Positions 20,726-31,391 of a DNA stretch of 64,000 nucleotides are shown piece by piece; the first letter of the stretch is position 1; each line of letters starts with the position of its first letter. The translations under genes and the position numbers were made by a program. The notes beneath the pieces were generated by a model that was not told the origin of the DNA, searched no databases, and saw nothing but the letters and a program-made list of their open reading frames with translations. The stretch is from assembly GCF_029873635.1 (NCBI RefSeq), contig NC_080420.1, forward strand, positions 120,784,719-120,848,718. The letters are read 5' to 3'. The stretch is from Malania oleifera. Lineage: Eukaryota > Streptophyta > Magnoliopsida > Santalales > Ximeniaceae.

Positions 20726-23236
20726 TAGTTAAAACAACCCCGACCCGAGGGGCATGGGATATTAAACTTTTTATACTTAATTTACAGCGGAAGAAAAACG
20801 CAACACTCAATTTTATAAACCAGAGCGCTAATTATTCCATATTACAATCATTTATTTTTAAAAGAAAAATTTCACAACCTACATATCTGGATCATGCTAA
20901 TATTCTAATTAAATCTTTATTTTTTATCCCACCCGCGTGCTTGTTAAGCCTGATTTCTGACATGCTCTTAGAGTCATCTGAAATAAAAAAATATGATTGG
21001 AGTGAGACGACGGCTCAGGTAAGTAAATTAAGATATTATTAGTTAGTGTGGCCAAAATGAGCTTTTAAAAAAATTTCGTAAATCAATATTTAATACTATA
21101 ACTTCAAAAACTGCTTTTTAGAATAAAGATAATTTTAAAATTACTACATAAAACTTTTCCCATCAATTACAACAAGTACAAATTATAATCATATACTATA
21201 ACTATTAAATTAAACTTGAACTTTAAAAACGGTAAAAATATTTAATGATAAACATAGTACTCGTTTCCTTATACGTTTTCACTTAGATCGTCATTTAAGT
21301 ACCAGAATAACATTTTCATGTAAACTTACACTTTTCTTCAATCATCAGTAAATTTGACTGTTAATAAATATGTATAAAACATATATTGTAAAAAAAACCA
21401 CCCTTAGGTATGTTTGCCTTAAGTCATGTTTACCCCATGAACGGTTGTGCGGGTCCGCAGACGGATTAGCGGCTAGCCAACCAAACTAATCAACGTACGT
21501 ATAAAATTTAAGTGAGATTGCCTTATTAGTCCTGGTCGGGAACCAGGCAGGGGGTGCACTCAGGAGAAATCCACTAACTAAATAACCACTCTATAAACAG
21601 GGGGGGTGCACATATGATCAGTAATAAACTTAAGCTGCTCCGGTTACCGAGCATCGTAAACTTTGAAACTTTTGTTTTGTTGCCATAAGGGGGTTTTAAA
21701 ATAATCTTATTATTATTATGCCAAATTTAACTTAAAAAAAATCGTAAAAATATCATTTGTACTCATATTCATAAAAAATGTAACTTAAAAATAAACTCAT
21801 GCCACCCAATTTTGTGTTAAAAATATATATATATAATATAATGTATTTTGATTAATAGAAAGAAATGCTGAAAATTTACCGAGGGGATTAGAACATTTAT
21901 TAACCAAAAATATATGCAAGTATATAAAGATAGGAATGGTATAATTAAAATGCGTTAAAAATAAATTCATGAAATTTTGTGGCACTAATTAACATAATTG
22001 AAATTTTACTTATAAAAAATAAACTCGGGTTATAAATTTTAATAAAAAAAAAAACTAACATAATCAAATTTATTTACCTTCTCCTTCCGAACACTGTAAC
22101 TATCTTAAGAAATGGAGATCGGAAAGATGGGTGAGTGAGAACTTACTCAACAAATTCTCTCTCCATCACAATTCTTTCAATCACTAATTCTTTCTCTCCT
22201 TGAAAAATTGTTTGTGAAAAATGAAGGTTGAGAACTCCCTAGTATAGGAAAATTTTGGGGAAGAAATGAAAATTATAAAAGTGTGGGGAGATGGCGTGAA
22301 AAAAATTAGAATTTTTAAAAATTAAAAGAATGGGCAAGGGATGGGCAGGTATGAGTTGAGTATGGGAATGGGGATGGAGGCAATGTGGGAGTGCTTGCCA
22401 CCGTTCCTTAAATAAATTTTAATTAATCATTAACTAATTAATTAGTAAATTAATTATTTATTATTTTATTATTTTCTGAATAATTATTATCATTTATATC
22501 ATGTTTTTACTTTTAAACTATTTGTAGTATTTATTTTATTTTATTATTTATTTTTGAACAAGAAGTAAATTTGAATTTTGAAAACTCATGTGGCCCCACA
22601 TGGGTCTTGTGGCGTCCAACAACATTCGAAACCCGGATGGATCTACGTAACTCGAATAACTCTTATACGATTTATGCATCCACATAGCTTGAGATTGTGT
22701 ACACCTCTATAGGCTTCGGGATCATGTGGGCCCAACCAGTCTTGTGGGCCACAGCATAGGATACTATATTGATTTATTTATTATATATTTTATTAAAATT
22801 ATATCAGTCAAATATTATTTTATGTTACTGTTATTTACGTATAAAACAGTTGGTCTTGGGGCTACGGGACGCATGTGGACCCCACATAGTTCGGGGGCCC
22901 CACATATGATACCTATATTATTATCATCTTATTATGTATTTCTACAAATTATGTCTGTCAAAACACTATTTTATGTATATATATTTATTTACAAACAGTG
23001 TCTATCCTGTTTATCCTATGAAATTCCATTTTGACCAAGACAACCTCCAGGGAGTGACTGAGCCGCAATGGTCTCTGAGCACTCGCTAAGACAAGGTCTT
23101 TCTTAGGCATCAAACATGGAATCAAGGATCCTACAGAAAAACACTTCTGTATTGATATTAACTTAATGACCATTTTTATTATTTTATTATTTTATTATTA
23201 TTGTACTTTAATTATAGATATATTTTTGGGTCATCA
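20726..23236 (-). mobile_element. E4: solo LTR (gypsy, reverse) in the E3 leader
   Basis: On the minus strand it starts TGATGACCCAAAAA (right end, 23236), like the TGTAATGACCC starts of sister LTRs, and ends ...GTTTTAACTA, where CA appears mutated to TA. Flanks gatga (20721-20725) and catga (23237-23241) are a TSD with one mismatch, and the leader reads on across it. About 2.5 kb, AT-rich. A block with ACCCCATGAACGGTTGTGC (near 21431) matches the reverse complement of the conserved block of other LTRs, and a variant TGAG...TCTCA hairpin is near 21003-21019. No GTCGAC cluster and no coding homology. The borders are less certain than for the other solo LTRs. Confidence 0.65.
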
Positions 23237-23285
23237 CATGATATGTATGGTGATGGGGTTCTAAGTTAAGCTGTTGTTTTTCAGG

Positions 23286-24240
23286 ATGGACCCTGGTGGC
23301 AGTAGTGCCCATGCTAGTGGAAATGAGGGTGCTGGGCCCTCAGGCGCTACGAGTGGTGATTCAGATGTAGTTTTATGCAGCGTGGCATAGCATGTTATGG
23401 CGGAAATTGCTAGGAATTCCAGAGAGCTGGGTGGTTCGTTTGCAGGCCACGACAGCTCGATCAAGAAATTCATTAAGATGAATCCTCTGAATTTTTTAAG
23501 AGGAACTGATCCTGCAGTTGCTGAAAACTGGATGTAGGAGATAGAGAAAATATTTACAGTGCTGCAGTGTACATAGGAATAAAGCGTACATTTTGCTACC
23601 TATAGATTGATTGGGGAGGCCGAGAGATGGTTAACGACAATGAAACTCTTAGAGTAGCAGAGGACAGTACCTGTGGAGATGACGTGGGAGCAATTTAAGG
23701 AGACATTCTTCGACGAGTATTTTACAGCCTTGTCCAGGGAAGCTAAGATAGATGAGTTCTTGAATCTGAAGTAGGGACAGCAGACCGTACAAAAGTACGC
23801 AACGAGGTTTGTCGAACTATCTCACTTTGCCTCGGATATTATTCTAGATAAGGCAAAAAAGGTACGATAGTTTGAAAGAGGTTTGAGGAGAGAAATATAT
23901 AAGCAGGTGTCGATACTGAAATTGCAAGATTTTGCTAAGGTGGTTGATAGGGCCATTATAGCAGAGGTTGGGGAGCGGTTGGAGGTTGAGGAGTAGAGGA
24001 AGAAGAAGAGATCCACACTTTCTGGTTCCCGGCAGGGAGTTGGCTGTGGTTCGTGGAAGAGAGGTGGCTACTACAAAGATCGTAGGTAGGAGATAGGGAC
24101 TCGCAGTTTTTAGGGTATGCAGCCATTTCCAGCTTGCCCGACTTGTGGGAAGAGACACCTGGGGGAGTGTCATGCTGGGCAAGGTATCTGCTACCAGTGT
24201 GGGGAGCTAGGGCATATGATGAGGGACTGTCAGGCTCAGA
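23286..24240 (+). pseudogene. gag: gag of E3, many stops
   Basis: The ATG at 23286 follows a TTTTTCAG acceptor-like sequence. The Met-Asp-Pro-Gly/Ser-rich N terminus and the capsid blocks ENWM, TYRLIGEAERWW and RFVELSHFA are visible. Two zinc knuckles are well kept: CPTCGKRHLGEC and CYQCGELGHMMRDC (24127-24234). Stops at VAQ, WMQ, CTQEQ, LEQ and LKQ are all TAG or TAA where CAG is expected. The protein would be nucleocapsid/capsid; this copy cannot make it. Confidence 0.88.
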
Positions 24241-24800
24241 TTGGTGCTGCTCCTGCTCCTATACCTCCTCGAGGAGGCTATCAAGCATCATGTGGAGGCC
24301 AGTAGAGGAATATGGCTCCAGCCAGGGTTTTTGCCTTGACGCCGGGTGATGCTGAGACAGACGTGCGGATGTGGGTGACAGTCGGTTATATGTTTTATTT
24401 AAATTATTGCACTTTTGACTCGGGAGCCAACCACATGTTTGTATTTGTGGGAGTGATGTAAATTATGTGGGGCAGACACACAATTATTAGAAATTTAATT
24501 ATTAGTGACTACACCGATCAGGTCAGCGGTGAGGTGTAGTAGAATGCTTCGAGGTTGTCCAGTTGATATTCAGGGGAGGATTTTATTTATTAATTTGGTA
24601 GTGTTGGACATGCATGGGTTTGATATCATTTTCGACATGGATTGGCTAAAATCTAACTTTGCTAGTATAGATTGCCGCGCAAGAGAAGTGATATTCAGAC
24701 CGCCAGGAAGACCAGAATTTAGATTTATAGGGTCACAGGTGCAACTCTACCTCAGATGATCTCAACTATCTAGGCAAGGAGACTACTCCTGAGTGGTTGT
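24241..24800 (+). pseudogene. Aspartic protease of E3
   Basis: After an ALTPGDAETD-type linker (about 24335-24365) the active site reads DSGANHMFV (Asp at 24417-24419; DSGATHSF in the family), then TPIRSAV...VRCSRMLRGCPVDIQG (about 24505), VLDMHGFDIIFDMDWL and IDCRAREVIFRPPG. The catalytic Asp-Ser-Gly is kept, but frames shift between the two halves. Confidence 0.82.
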
Positions 24801-24839
24801 CAGGGATTTGTGGCCTTCGTGAAGGAAACAACAAGGAAT

Positions 24840-26019
24840 AAAGTGAAGTTCACCAGTACGCCGGTAGTAAATGAGTTTACTAATGTGTTTCCAGATGAAT
24901 TACCAAGTATGCCACCTGATCGTGAGGTAGATTCTCCCATTGATCTACTTCTAGGTACAACATTGATCTCTAAAGCCCCTTATTGAATAGCGCTAGCAAA
25001 TTTGGCAGAATTGAAAGATCAGTTGCATGATTTACTTGATAAGGGTTTCATAAGACCTAGTGTATCTCCATGGGGAGCTCTAGTACTATTTGTGGAGAAG
25101 AAGGATGGGCCTATAAGGATGTGCATAGATTATAGGGAGATTAATAAAGTAACAATCAAGAAGAAGTATCCTCTACCCCGTATAGATGATTTGTTTAACT
25201 AGCTCCAGGGTACATGGGTGTATTCTAAGATCAACCTCAGATCAGGCTACCATCAAGTAAAAGTAAGGGCAGAAGATGTATCGAAGACGGCTTTCAGGAC
25301 TAGGTATGGGCATTACAAGTTCCTTGTTATGCCGTTTGGTCTGATGAATGCTCCTGCAATATTTATGAATTTGATGAATAGGATTTTACATCCATATTTA
25401 GATCAATTTGTTGTGATTTTTATTGATGATGTACTGGTTTATTTGAGGAGCTACGAGGAGCATGATATGCATTTGAGACTAGTTTTTCAGATGCTCAAGG
25501 AGAAGAAGTTGTATGCCAAGTTTAGTAAATGTGACTTCTGGCTCGAGAAGGTTGTGTTTTTAGGGCATGTTATCTCAGGAGACGGAATTTCTGTGGATCC
25601 TAGTAAGATTGAGGCAATAGTGAATTGGGTTAGACCGAGGAACGTCCATGAGATTAGGAGTTTCTTGAGATTAGCTGGTTATTACCATCGTTTTGTTGAG
25701 GGATTCTCAGCTTTATCAGAACCTCTGACACGACTGACTAGGAAGAATGCTATTTTTGAATGGAACGACAACTGTGAGCAGAGTTTTCAAGAATTGAAAC
25801 AGAGACTAGTCACATCACCAGTACTGATCATCCCGTCAAGGGGTAAGGGTTATGTTATTTATAGTGATGCATCCTTAAGGGACTTGACTGTGTATTGATG
25901 CAACATGACAGGGTGGTGGCGTATATGTCCAGACAGTTGAAAGAATATGAGAAGAACTACCCTAGCCATGATCTTGAATTGGTTGCAGTGGTACACACAT
26001 TGAAGATTTGGAGGCATTA
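24840..26019 (+). pseudogene. RT and start of RNase H of E3
   Basis: RT from TPVVNEFTNVFPDELP (about 24856), [16 protein letters not shown] and [20 protein letters not shown], to a 226-codon open stretch (25218-25898) with [33 protein letters not shown] and [15 protein letters not shown]. The Asp-Asp catalytic pair is intact. RNase H begins at [10 protein letters not shown], shifts frame at about 25890, and stops at the E2 junction (RHYQ, 26019). It is one of the better-preserved RT segments but has TGA/TAG stops before 25002 and at 25202. Confidence 0.88.
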
Positions 26020-26564
26020 TCAAGTACGGTGCGAAACGAGATAACTAAGATATATTGGCGGACAATCTTACTTTGCCAGGGGGTCTTAAGTCAGGCTTTG
26101 AGGAAAAACAAACTCGTCAGCCTTCGCATCACGAGTGGAAGCCGAGAAGTACCTCTCGAAAAATAACTCCTTGAAATGACTCCAAGTCATACCAGATGGA
26201 CCAGCTCTTTGCTTCTTAAGTAGACTCATCGCAGTCCACCATCTGTCAGCTTCTCCTGCCAGCTGAAAAGTAGAATAAAGAACCTTTTTCTGGTCAGTGC
26301 AGTGTAGAACTTCCAATATCTTCTCGATCTTCTACACTGAGTTCTCTGCTACTATCGAATTGGGTCTCCCATAAACGTCGGAGGGTGCATGTGGGTGAAC
26401 CTCTCTATGGTACAACCCGCGGTGGTAGGAGAATGTTCACATCTTCTAACATTCCGCCCGATCTCCCACATTACCGGCCTCTTCAAACCCCGAGGCACAG
26501 AAGGAGACTCATCACTCGCAGTCCCCTCGGAACCACTATCCAAGTTGTTATCCTTAGGCTCCAT
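26020..26564 (-). pseudogene. gag: gag of E2 (5' half)
   Basis: The minus-strand start ATG at 26564 is preceded by TTCTTTTCAGA, an acceptor-like tract. N terminus Met-Glu-Pro-Lys-Asp, then an Arg-rich segment, CTIERFTHMHPPTFMG, a capsid block with VLYSTFQLAGEADRWWTAM and MTWSHFKELFFERYF, and a decayed L-S-R-F-A-P-Y-L at 26019-26060, where E3 cuts it. A stop falls inside the IE(K)ILEVLHC stretch. Confidence 0.82.
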
Positions 26565-26880
26565 TCTGAAAAGAAGATAGGAATTGGTTAGAATTCCTAT
26601 ATCATACATAGTTAACACAATCATTGAAACTAATCATGTTAACTACAACTCTCACGAGTCCAGATCTGTCCTACCACACAGGGACACGGAAAACCATTAA
26701 TGGTTGCCGTTGTTTGTACTGAAATTGTCATTCCAGGAAAGACACAGAAACCGCCAATGAGTACCCCAGTCTAGCAACAAAACAATCTGACATACTCTAC
26801 CCATTTCCTACACCCATACTCTGGTATGTACCACAGAACTACGCCTAACCAAGTTTACAATGAAACTAACAACATGGTTT

Positions 26881-26890
26881 GCTCTATCCA
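26881..26890 (-). other. Degenerate primer-binding site of E2
   Basis: The minus strand reads TGGATAGAGC, a two-base-shorter form of TGGTATCAGAGC, three bases from the LTR end. 26565-26880 is its non-coding leader. Confidence 0.6.
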
Positions 26891-26893
26891 CGC

Positions 26894-28404
26894 TGTTCAC
26901 GCCCCGAACACCAAGAGGGTCAGGAGTGAATATAGTAACCTAACTTGTCTCTGTATCAATTAAAACATACATGATACTACTTTGAATGAGGGTCCGACCC
27001 CATAGGGTACACGTAAACTCTATACGCATTCACATACATAGCCATACTCATCAAATACGCAGCGAAAATGTTCTTTCTATACATACACCATACCATACCA
27101 GAGTCTATACCGAACTAGAATATACGTTCCCAAAATTACAGCACATACTTCGGGTGTCTACAAAACCCAACCATGATAACTCGGTTACAAAACTTGTACT
27201 TACATTGGTATTAAACGCAGCCGACACCCCCGCTTTTGGACGCTAGGATGCCAGCTTCGGCTAGCCGAAGGACCTGAAAAAATATTTGTATATTCGGGGT
27301 GAGACACATCTCAATAAGGAAGAAAGAAGGTTGTATTACTGTGTGGCATATGAGTGTTATTTCAGCGTAAAACATAAAACAATACAATATAGTACAATAC
27401 AGTTCCAATATTTTTGACAAATCCATTCCAGTACATACGATACCAAACATACGGTCAGTGTCGTCACACTCAAGCACCCAATACCCTGCCATAACAGAAG
27501 CCTCACAGTGATATCGTTGCCAGTACGGTGTATCCCACACCCATTAATGACCAGCCAAAAAGAAAATGCGATATTTGACACCCTCGGATATAGAGTCGGA
27601 CACTCTCTCCCATGGTAATTAGCCAAGACATGGCGTCAGCGTACGATAATTAGCTATCCCTAGTTTACGATAGTTAGCCATTCCTAGATGATTTACAAAA
27701 CCTAGAACAATTTTGGAACTCATGTCCCTATACTCATCAGCGTACGGTAATTAGTCGCTCCTAACTGTTTTTACAAAACTTGGAACAATTTTACATACAA
27801 CAGTTCATTCCACACTTATTTAGTATACAAAAAATCATATCGTTTTTAGTTCAAGGATACAGTTTAATACAAATATGGGTATGGGCATCTCAATATTATA
27901 GTTTTAATACAACATACGATTTCTAAAAAAAAATAGAGATGATACCTGAAACCTCCAAATTTTCCCAAAAAATGTAACTCGAAAATCCTACATTTTCACC
28001 CGATATATTTTCTCAAATAAGTAATCAAAACATACATACGATCGTAAACTATAGGTTTACCGATCCCGATTTCGAAAATAGCTGATATAAATAGAATCTC
28101 CTTACCTTTTCTCGAATACCAAAATACGAACTCTACGGTTTCAAAACTATGAACCGAGTCACCAAAACCTAAACAACGGAGAACTATACTTCACTATAAT
28201 TCCTACTACTACACATATTTTGAAATGAAACTGAAATCGGACCCCTACGTTGATTTCGGGTCAAAACTTGAAAATCCTTGAAACGACTTTCTAATCCACT
28301 AAAAATGTAGAGATTCCTATCTTGATCCCCGTAGTAATGTTGGATCGTTGAATCAAGCGACGAACGGTGAAGAACCGAAGAGAGAAGGAGAGGTTTTTCC
28401 GGTG

Positions 28405-28446
<42 letters not shown>

Positions 28447-28827
28447 GAGATAGATATATAGAGCGCTATGAGATATAGATAGCGATCTTATATCTATAGA
28501 GAGTTTGAGGTTTCTTAGCAACTAAGCAAGAGAAATGAATATTTATAGCCCCTTTGACCAGGCCAACCTCATCGACGAGATGGCACCTTCGTCGACGAAT
28601 CATCCATAAATTTCATCGACAAACCGGCTCCTTCGGCGACAAACACTATTACGATATTTTACAACATGCTCAGTATCTCTTCGTTGATGAGGCTATGAAT
28701 TTTGGTGATGAAGAGTATGAGGGCCTTCATCGACGAGGACAATGGCTTTATTGACGAAGCCGGCAAAATTTACCTTTTTACCCTTTCTCATTTATTCAAT
28801 CTACATATCTCGGGTCGGGTTCTTCCA
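26894..28827 (-). repeat. 5' LTR of E2
   Basis: Begins TGTTCACGCCCCG and ends GGGTTCTTCCA, about 1.93 kb, matching 13856-15762 from end to end. Tandem array at 27610-27760, hairpin TGAGA...TCTCA at 27300-27313, (GA)n at 28408-28445, TATAAATA (minus) at 28540-28547, GTCGAC palindromes 28560-28760. Confidence 0.88.
28408..28445. repeat. (GA)n microsatellite
   Basis: 38 bp of GA repeats (CT on the sense strand of the LTR), followed by a degenerate ATATAGAGCG/ATATAGATAG stretch to about 28505. Confidence 0.95.
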
Positions 28828-30319
28828 CAGGGTCTTCATCAACGAATTTCCTATTGATTTCGACAATGAGATACGCGTGTCTCGTCAATAAGAGATTACT
28901 AAGAGAGTTTTGGGAATTTCAGGTTCTTTGACGAAATAGACCCCTCGTCGACGAATTGCCTTCATGTATTCGTCAATGAACCACTTGAATTCGTTGATGA
29001 ATCTCGGCCTATAAAGGGTGAAACCCTCATTTTTAGCGCCGTTCTCTCTCTAGACCCACGGCTTTCTCTCCTTCTCTCTTCGTTTTCAGCTTCATTAGGG
29101 CCCAAATTGACGATCGAAAACTGTCACGAGGTTCCTGGGAAGATTCTCTGCAACATTGGAGAAGTAAATTTTCAGTTTGGAGTTCCGGGACATTGTCCCA
29201 AAATTAAGGTAAGTTAGAGATATTAGGGTATTATGGTTTGTTTGTAGTCTTTGAAATCTAGAAGAAGATATACTAAAATTGTTGTGGGTAGTTAATTGAC
29301 TGTTTTGGTAAAAATGTGATTTTTAGGCTTTTGAGTTGGGAACGCCGAGAAGCGGCAAATTTAGGGTGTTAGTGGACCTCTCAGTAAGTCAGGAAAGGAG
29401 AATAAATTATAGCAGTTGATTTTGTGAAATACTGGTTGTATTATTATATGAAAAAGAAATTATGATATTTTACCTGAGATTTATTATGATATAAATATCA
29501 GATGAAATTTGTGTGGCATATGATATATATTGAGAAATATTTATACTAGATTAAATGGTTTACCTTGAAAATATGAATTGAATTGATGAGGTTATGAAAT
29601 ATGAAAATGTGCTTTGGGAAATATTGAATAATTGTGAAATAAGATATGTATATGATAGTATAAGATGAACTAAATTGTGAATTGAGGAAATATCATTGTA
29701 ATGATGAAATGTGTTGAGAATACAGTTAATGAAATGCGAATATGAGAAATGTGAATATTGCACTGTTAATTCTGCAATATGAAAAATGAGAAATGCGGAT
29801 ATGAGAAATATGATTTAAGAAATGTGAATATGTGAAATGTAAATATTGCAATGTAAAATTCTGCAATATGAATGCTGAATTATTAGAATTGTAATGTGAA
29901 ATTTCGAAATGGGAATACAGACATGTGATTGATGAAATGTCAATACCACATAATAATTATTGGTATGTGGCAGTGATAACCCTGATGGATGGATATGGAA
30001 ACCCTAATGATGAGTTTTGATATTGAGAGAACGGTACCATTGCTAGCGGAGTTAGTGCAACCACACGGGCTCGTGGAGCGTGTGGCGTGACAGTAGACTG
30101 AGCTGTATAGTAGAGTTGTTGTGCCCCCTGAGTTTGGATCAAGGCTTTTGGCCAGCTAGTCGTACTGTAGACACGAGGTATATGATGTTATTTGACCTAA
30201 CCGAGTCAACCAACCGCAGTTAGGTCCAGCCTTCGGGCCACATAACCTCGACCATGAGTGAGACCTCGACCATGGGGTGAATCATGGCATAGCGGATATC
30301 CTTAGGGCAGCCATGAGTA
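28828..30319 (+). repeat. 3' LTR of E1, segment 2
   Basis: Continues the LTR begun at 13752: palindrome cluster (28835-29005), TATAAAG (29010-29016), CT-rich leader, donors (AAGGTAAGTTAG at 29209), then from 29536 a match to window bases 1-795. It breaks at 30319 (5' LTR position 795), where E5 LTR sequence begins; about 0.9 kb of the E1 LTR is missing at this junction. Confidence 0.88.
29010..29016 (+). promoter_or_regulatory. TATA box of E1 LTR
   Basis: TATAAAG, just downstream of the last GTTGATGAAT palindrome remnant and upstream of a CT-rich tract. Confidence 0.65.
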
Positions 30320-31391
30320 TATCTGCTATATACATGTATATACAATACCAGAATTCAGTATTTTAAACCATAGCTACATAATACATCTGAAATTAGGAAT
30401 AGCTTCCCAAGAGGGGGGGTGAATTGGCTTTTAAAACTTTCTTTTAACTTCTTTTAAGAATCCTTAACTTCTTTAAAAACTTAACCAATTCTTTAACTTA
30501 TTTGTTTAATTTCACCAATTACACAACAACTTAATTAAACAACCAATCAATTAAACGCAATCTTCAAACCAAACAATCAATTTATTTGTCAAGTACAAGT
30601 CAAACAACAAACAACCAAACCAAGATATAAAGTATTCAGCACTTTGGTAATATAACAACTCAAGATGGTTGTTTGTTTATATTTGCCAAATTTGAACCAA
30701 GCCCTGTAATGAATGAGAATTTATGCTTGCTGATGTAAAGCCTTGTATAGATGAATCAAATCACTCTTTCCAAATATTTAGAACTCAAATAAACTCTTGG
30801 TAAATTTTATCTTTGGGATGTTAACCAAGTAACGTACTCTCGTAAGGTTTCCGCAAGATATGGTGTCACCAACGTACTCCCTTTCGGTTTCCGCAACCCA
30901 AATCAAAATTAAACCTTAAGTTTGTTTGATTTTCCAAATATATGTAGTTTATATGAATTTCAAATTTAAAACCATCCACACAATTTAAATATGCTGAAAA
31001 TAAAGAGTAAGGGAAGGAGAGAATGAGACGGAGATTTTTATGAGGTTCGGCTTATACCCAGCCTACGTCCTCGCCTTTGGCAAACCACCAAAGGATTCAC
31101 TAGTTCAGTTCCGTTGACGGGTGGAACAATACCGATTACAATACTCCTTGGTTAAGGCTAGAGCCCGCCTTCTCCAAATGATATCCCCTCGTTCGGTCAC
31201 TCCTTACATAGGCTAGAGCCCACCTCTCTAAGCAATATTTCCTTGCTTAGCCAACAATCCAAACAACCCTTAGAATATTTAAAGAACTACAAGAAACAAG
31301 ATATAATCTGCATACAAGTATACTCTCTTAAAGAGCAAGTTAGTACAATTTCAGCACTATGTACTTTGAATGTAAAATACCAATATGAAAT

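Larger units (their letters stand above)
18325..26019 (+). mobile_element. E3: forward gypsy element inside E2, 3'-truncated
   Basis: 5' LTR (18325-20451), PBS (20455-20466), leader split by solo LTR E4, gag (23286), protease and RT, ending in RNase H ([10 protein letters not shown]) at about 26019, where minus-strand gag of E2 begins without any 3' LTR. The left end falls within the RT of E2. The exact LTR start is uncertain: TGGTACTTAAAATAATAAG looks like a shortened form of the TGTAACGACCC... starts seen elsewhere. Integrase and the 3' LTR are lost. Confidence 0.85.
13856..28827 (-). mobile_element. E2: reverse gypsy element, internally rearranged
   Basis: Two related LTRs (13856-15762 and 26894-28827) in the same orientation bracket a minus-strand interior: integrase, RNase H and RT on the left (16060-18320) and gag on the right (26020-26564). 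Flanks taagg (13851-13855) and caggg (28828-28832) agree at three of five bases, a weak TSD; the continuity of the E1 LTR across the element is the stronger evidence. The forward element E3 lies between the halves. Protease, the 5' part of RT and the 3' part of gag of E2 are missing, so a deletion accompanied or followed the E3 insertion. Confidence 0.85.

Noticed and set aside
22726-23034. 102-codon plus-strand frame
   Set aside because: Lies antisense in the E4 LTR, AT-rich, no domain.
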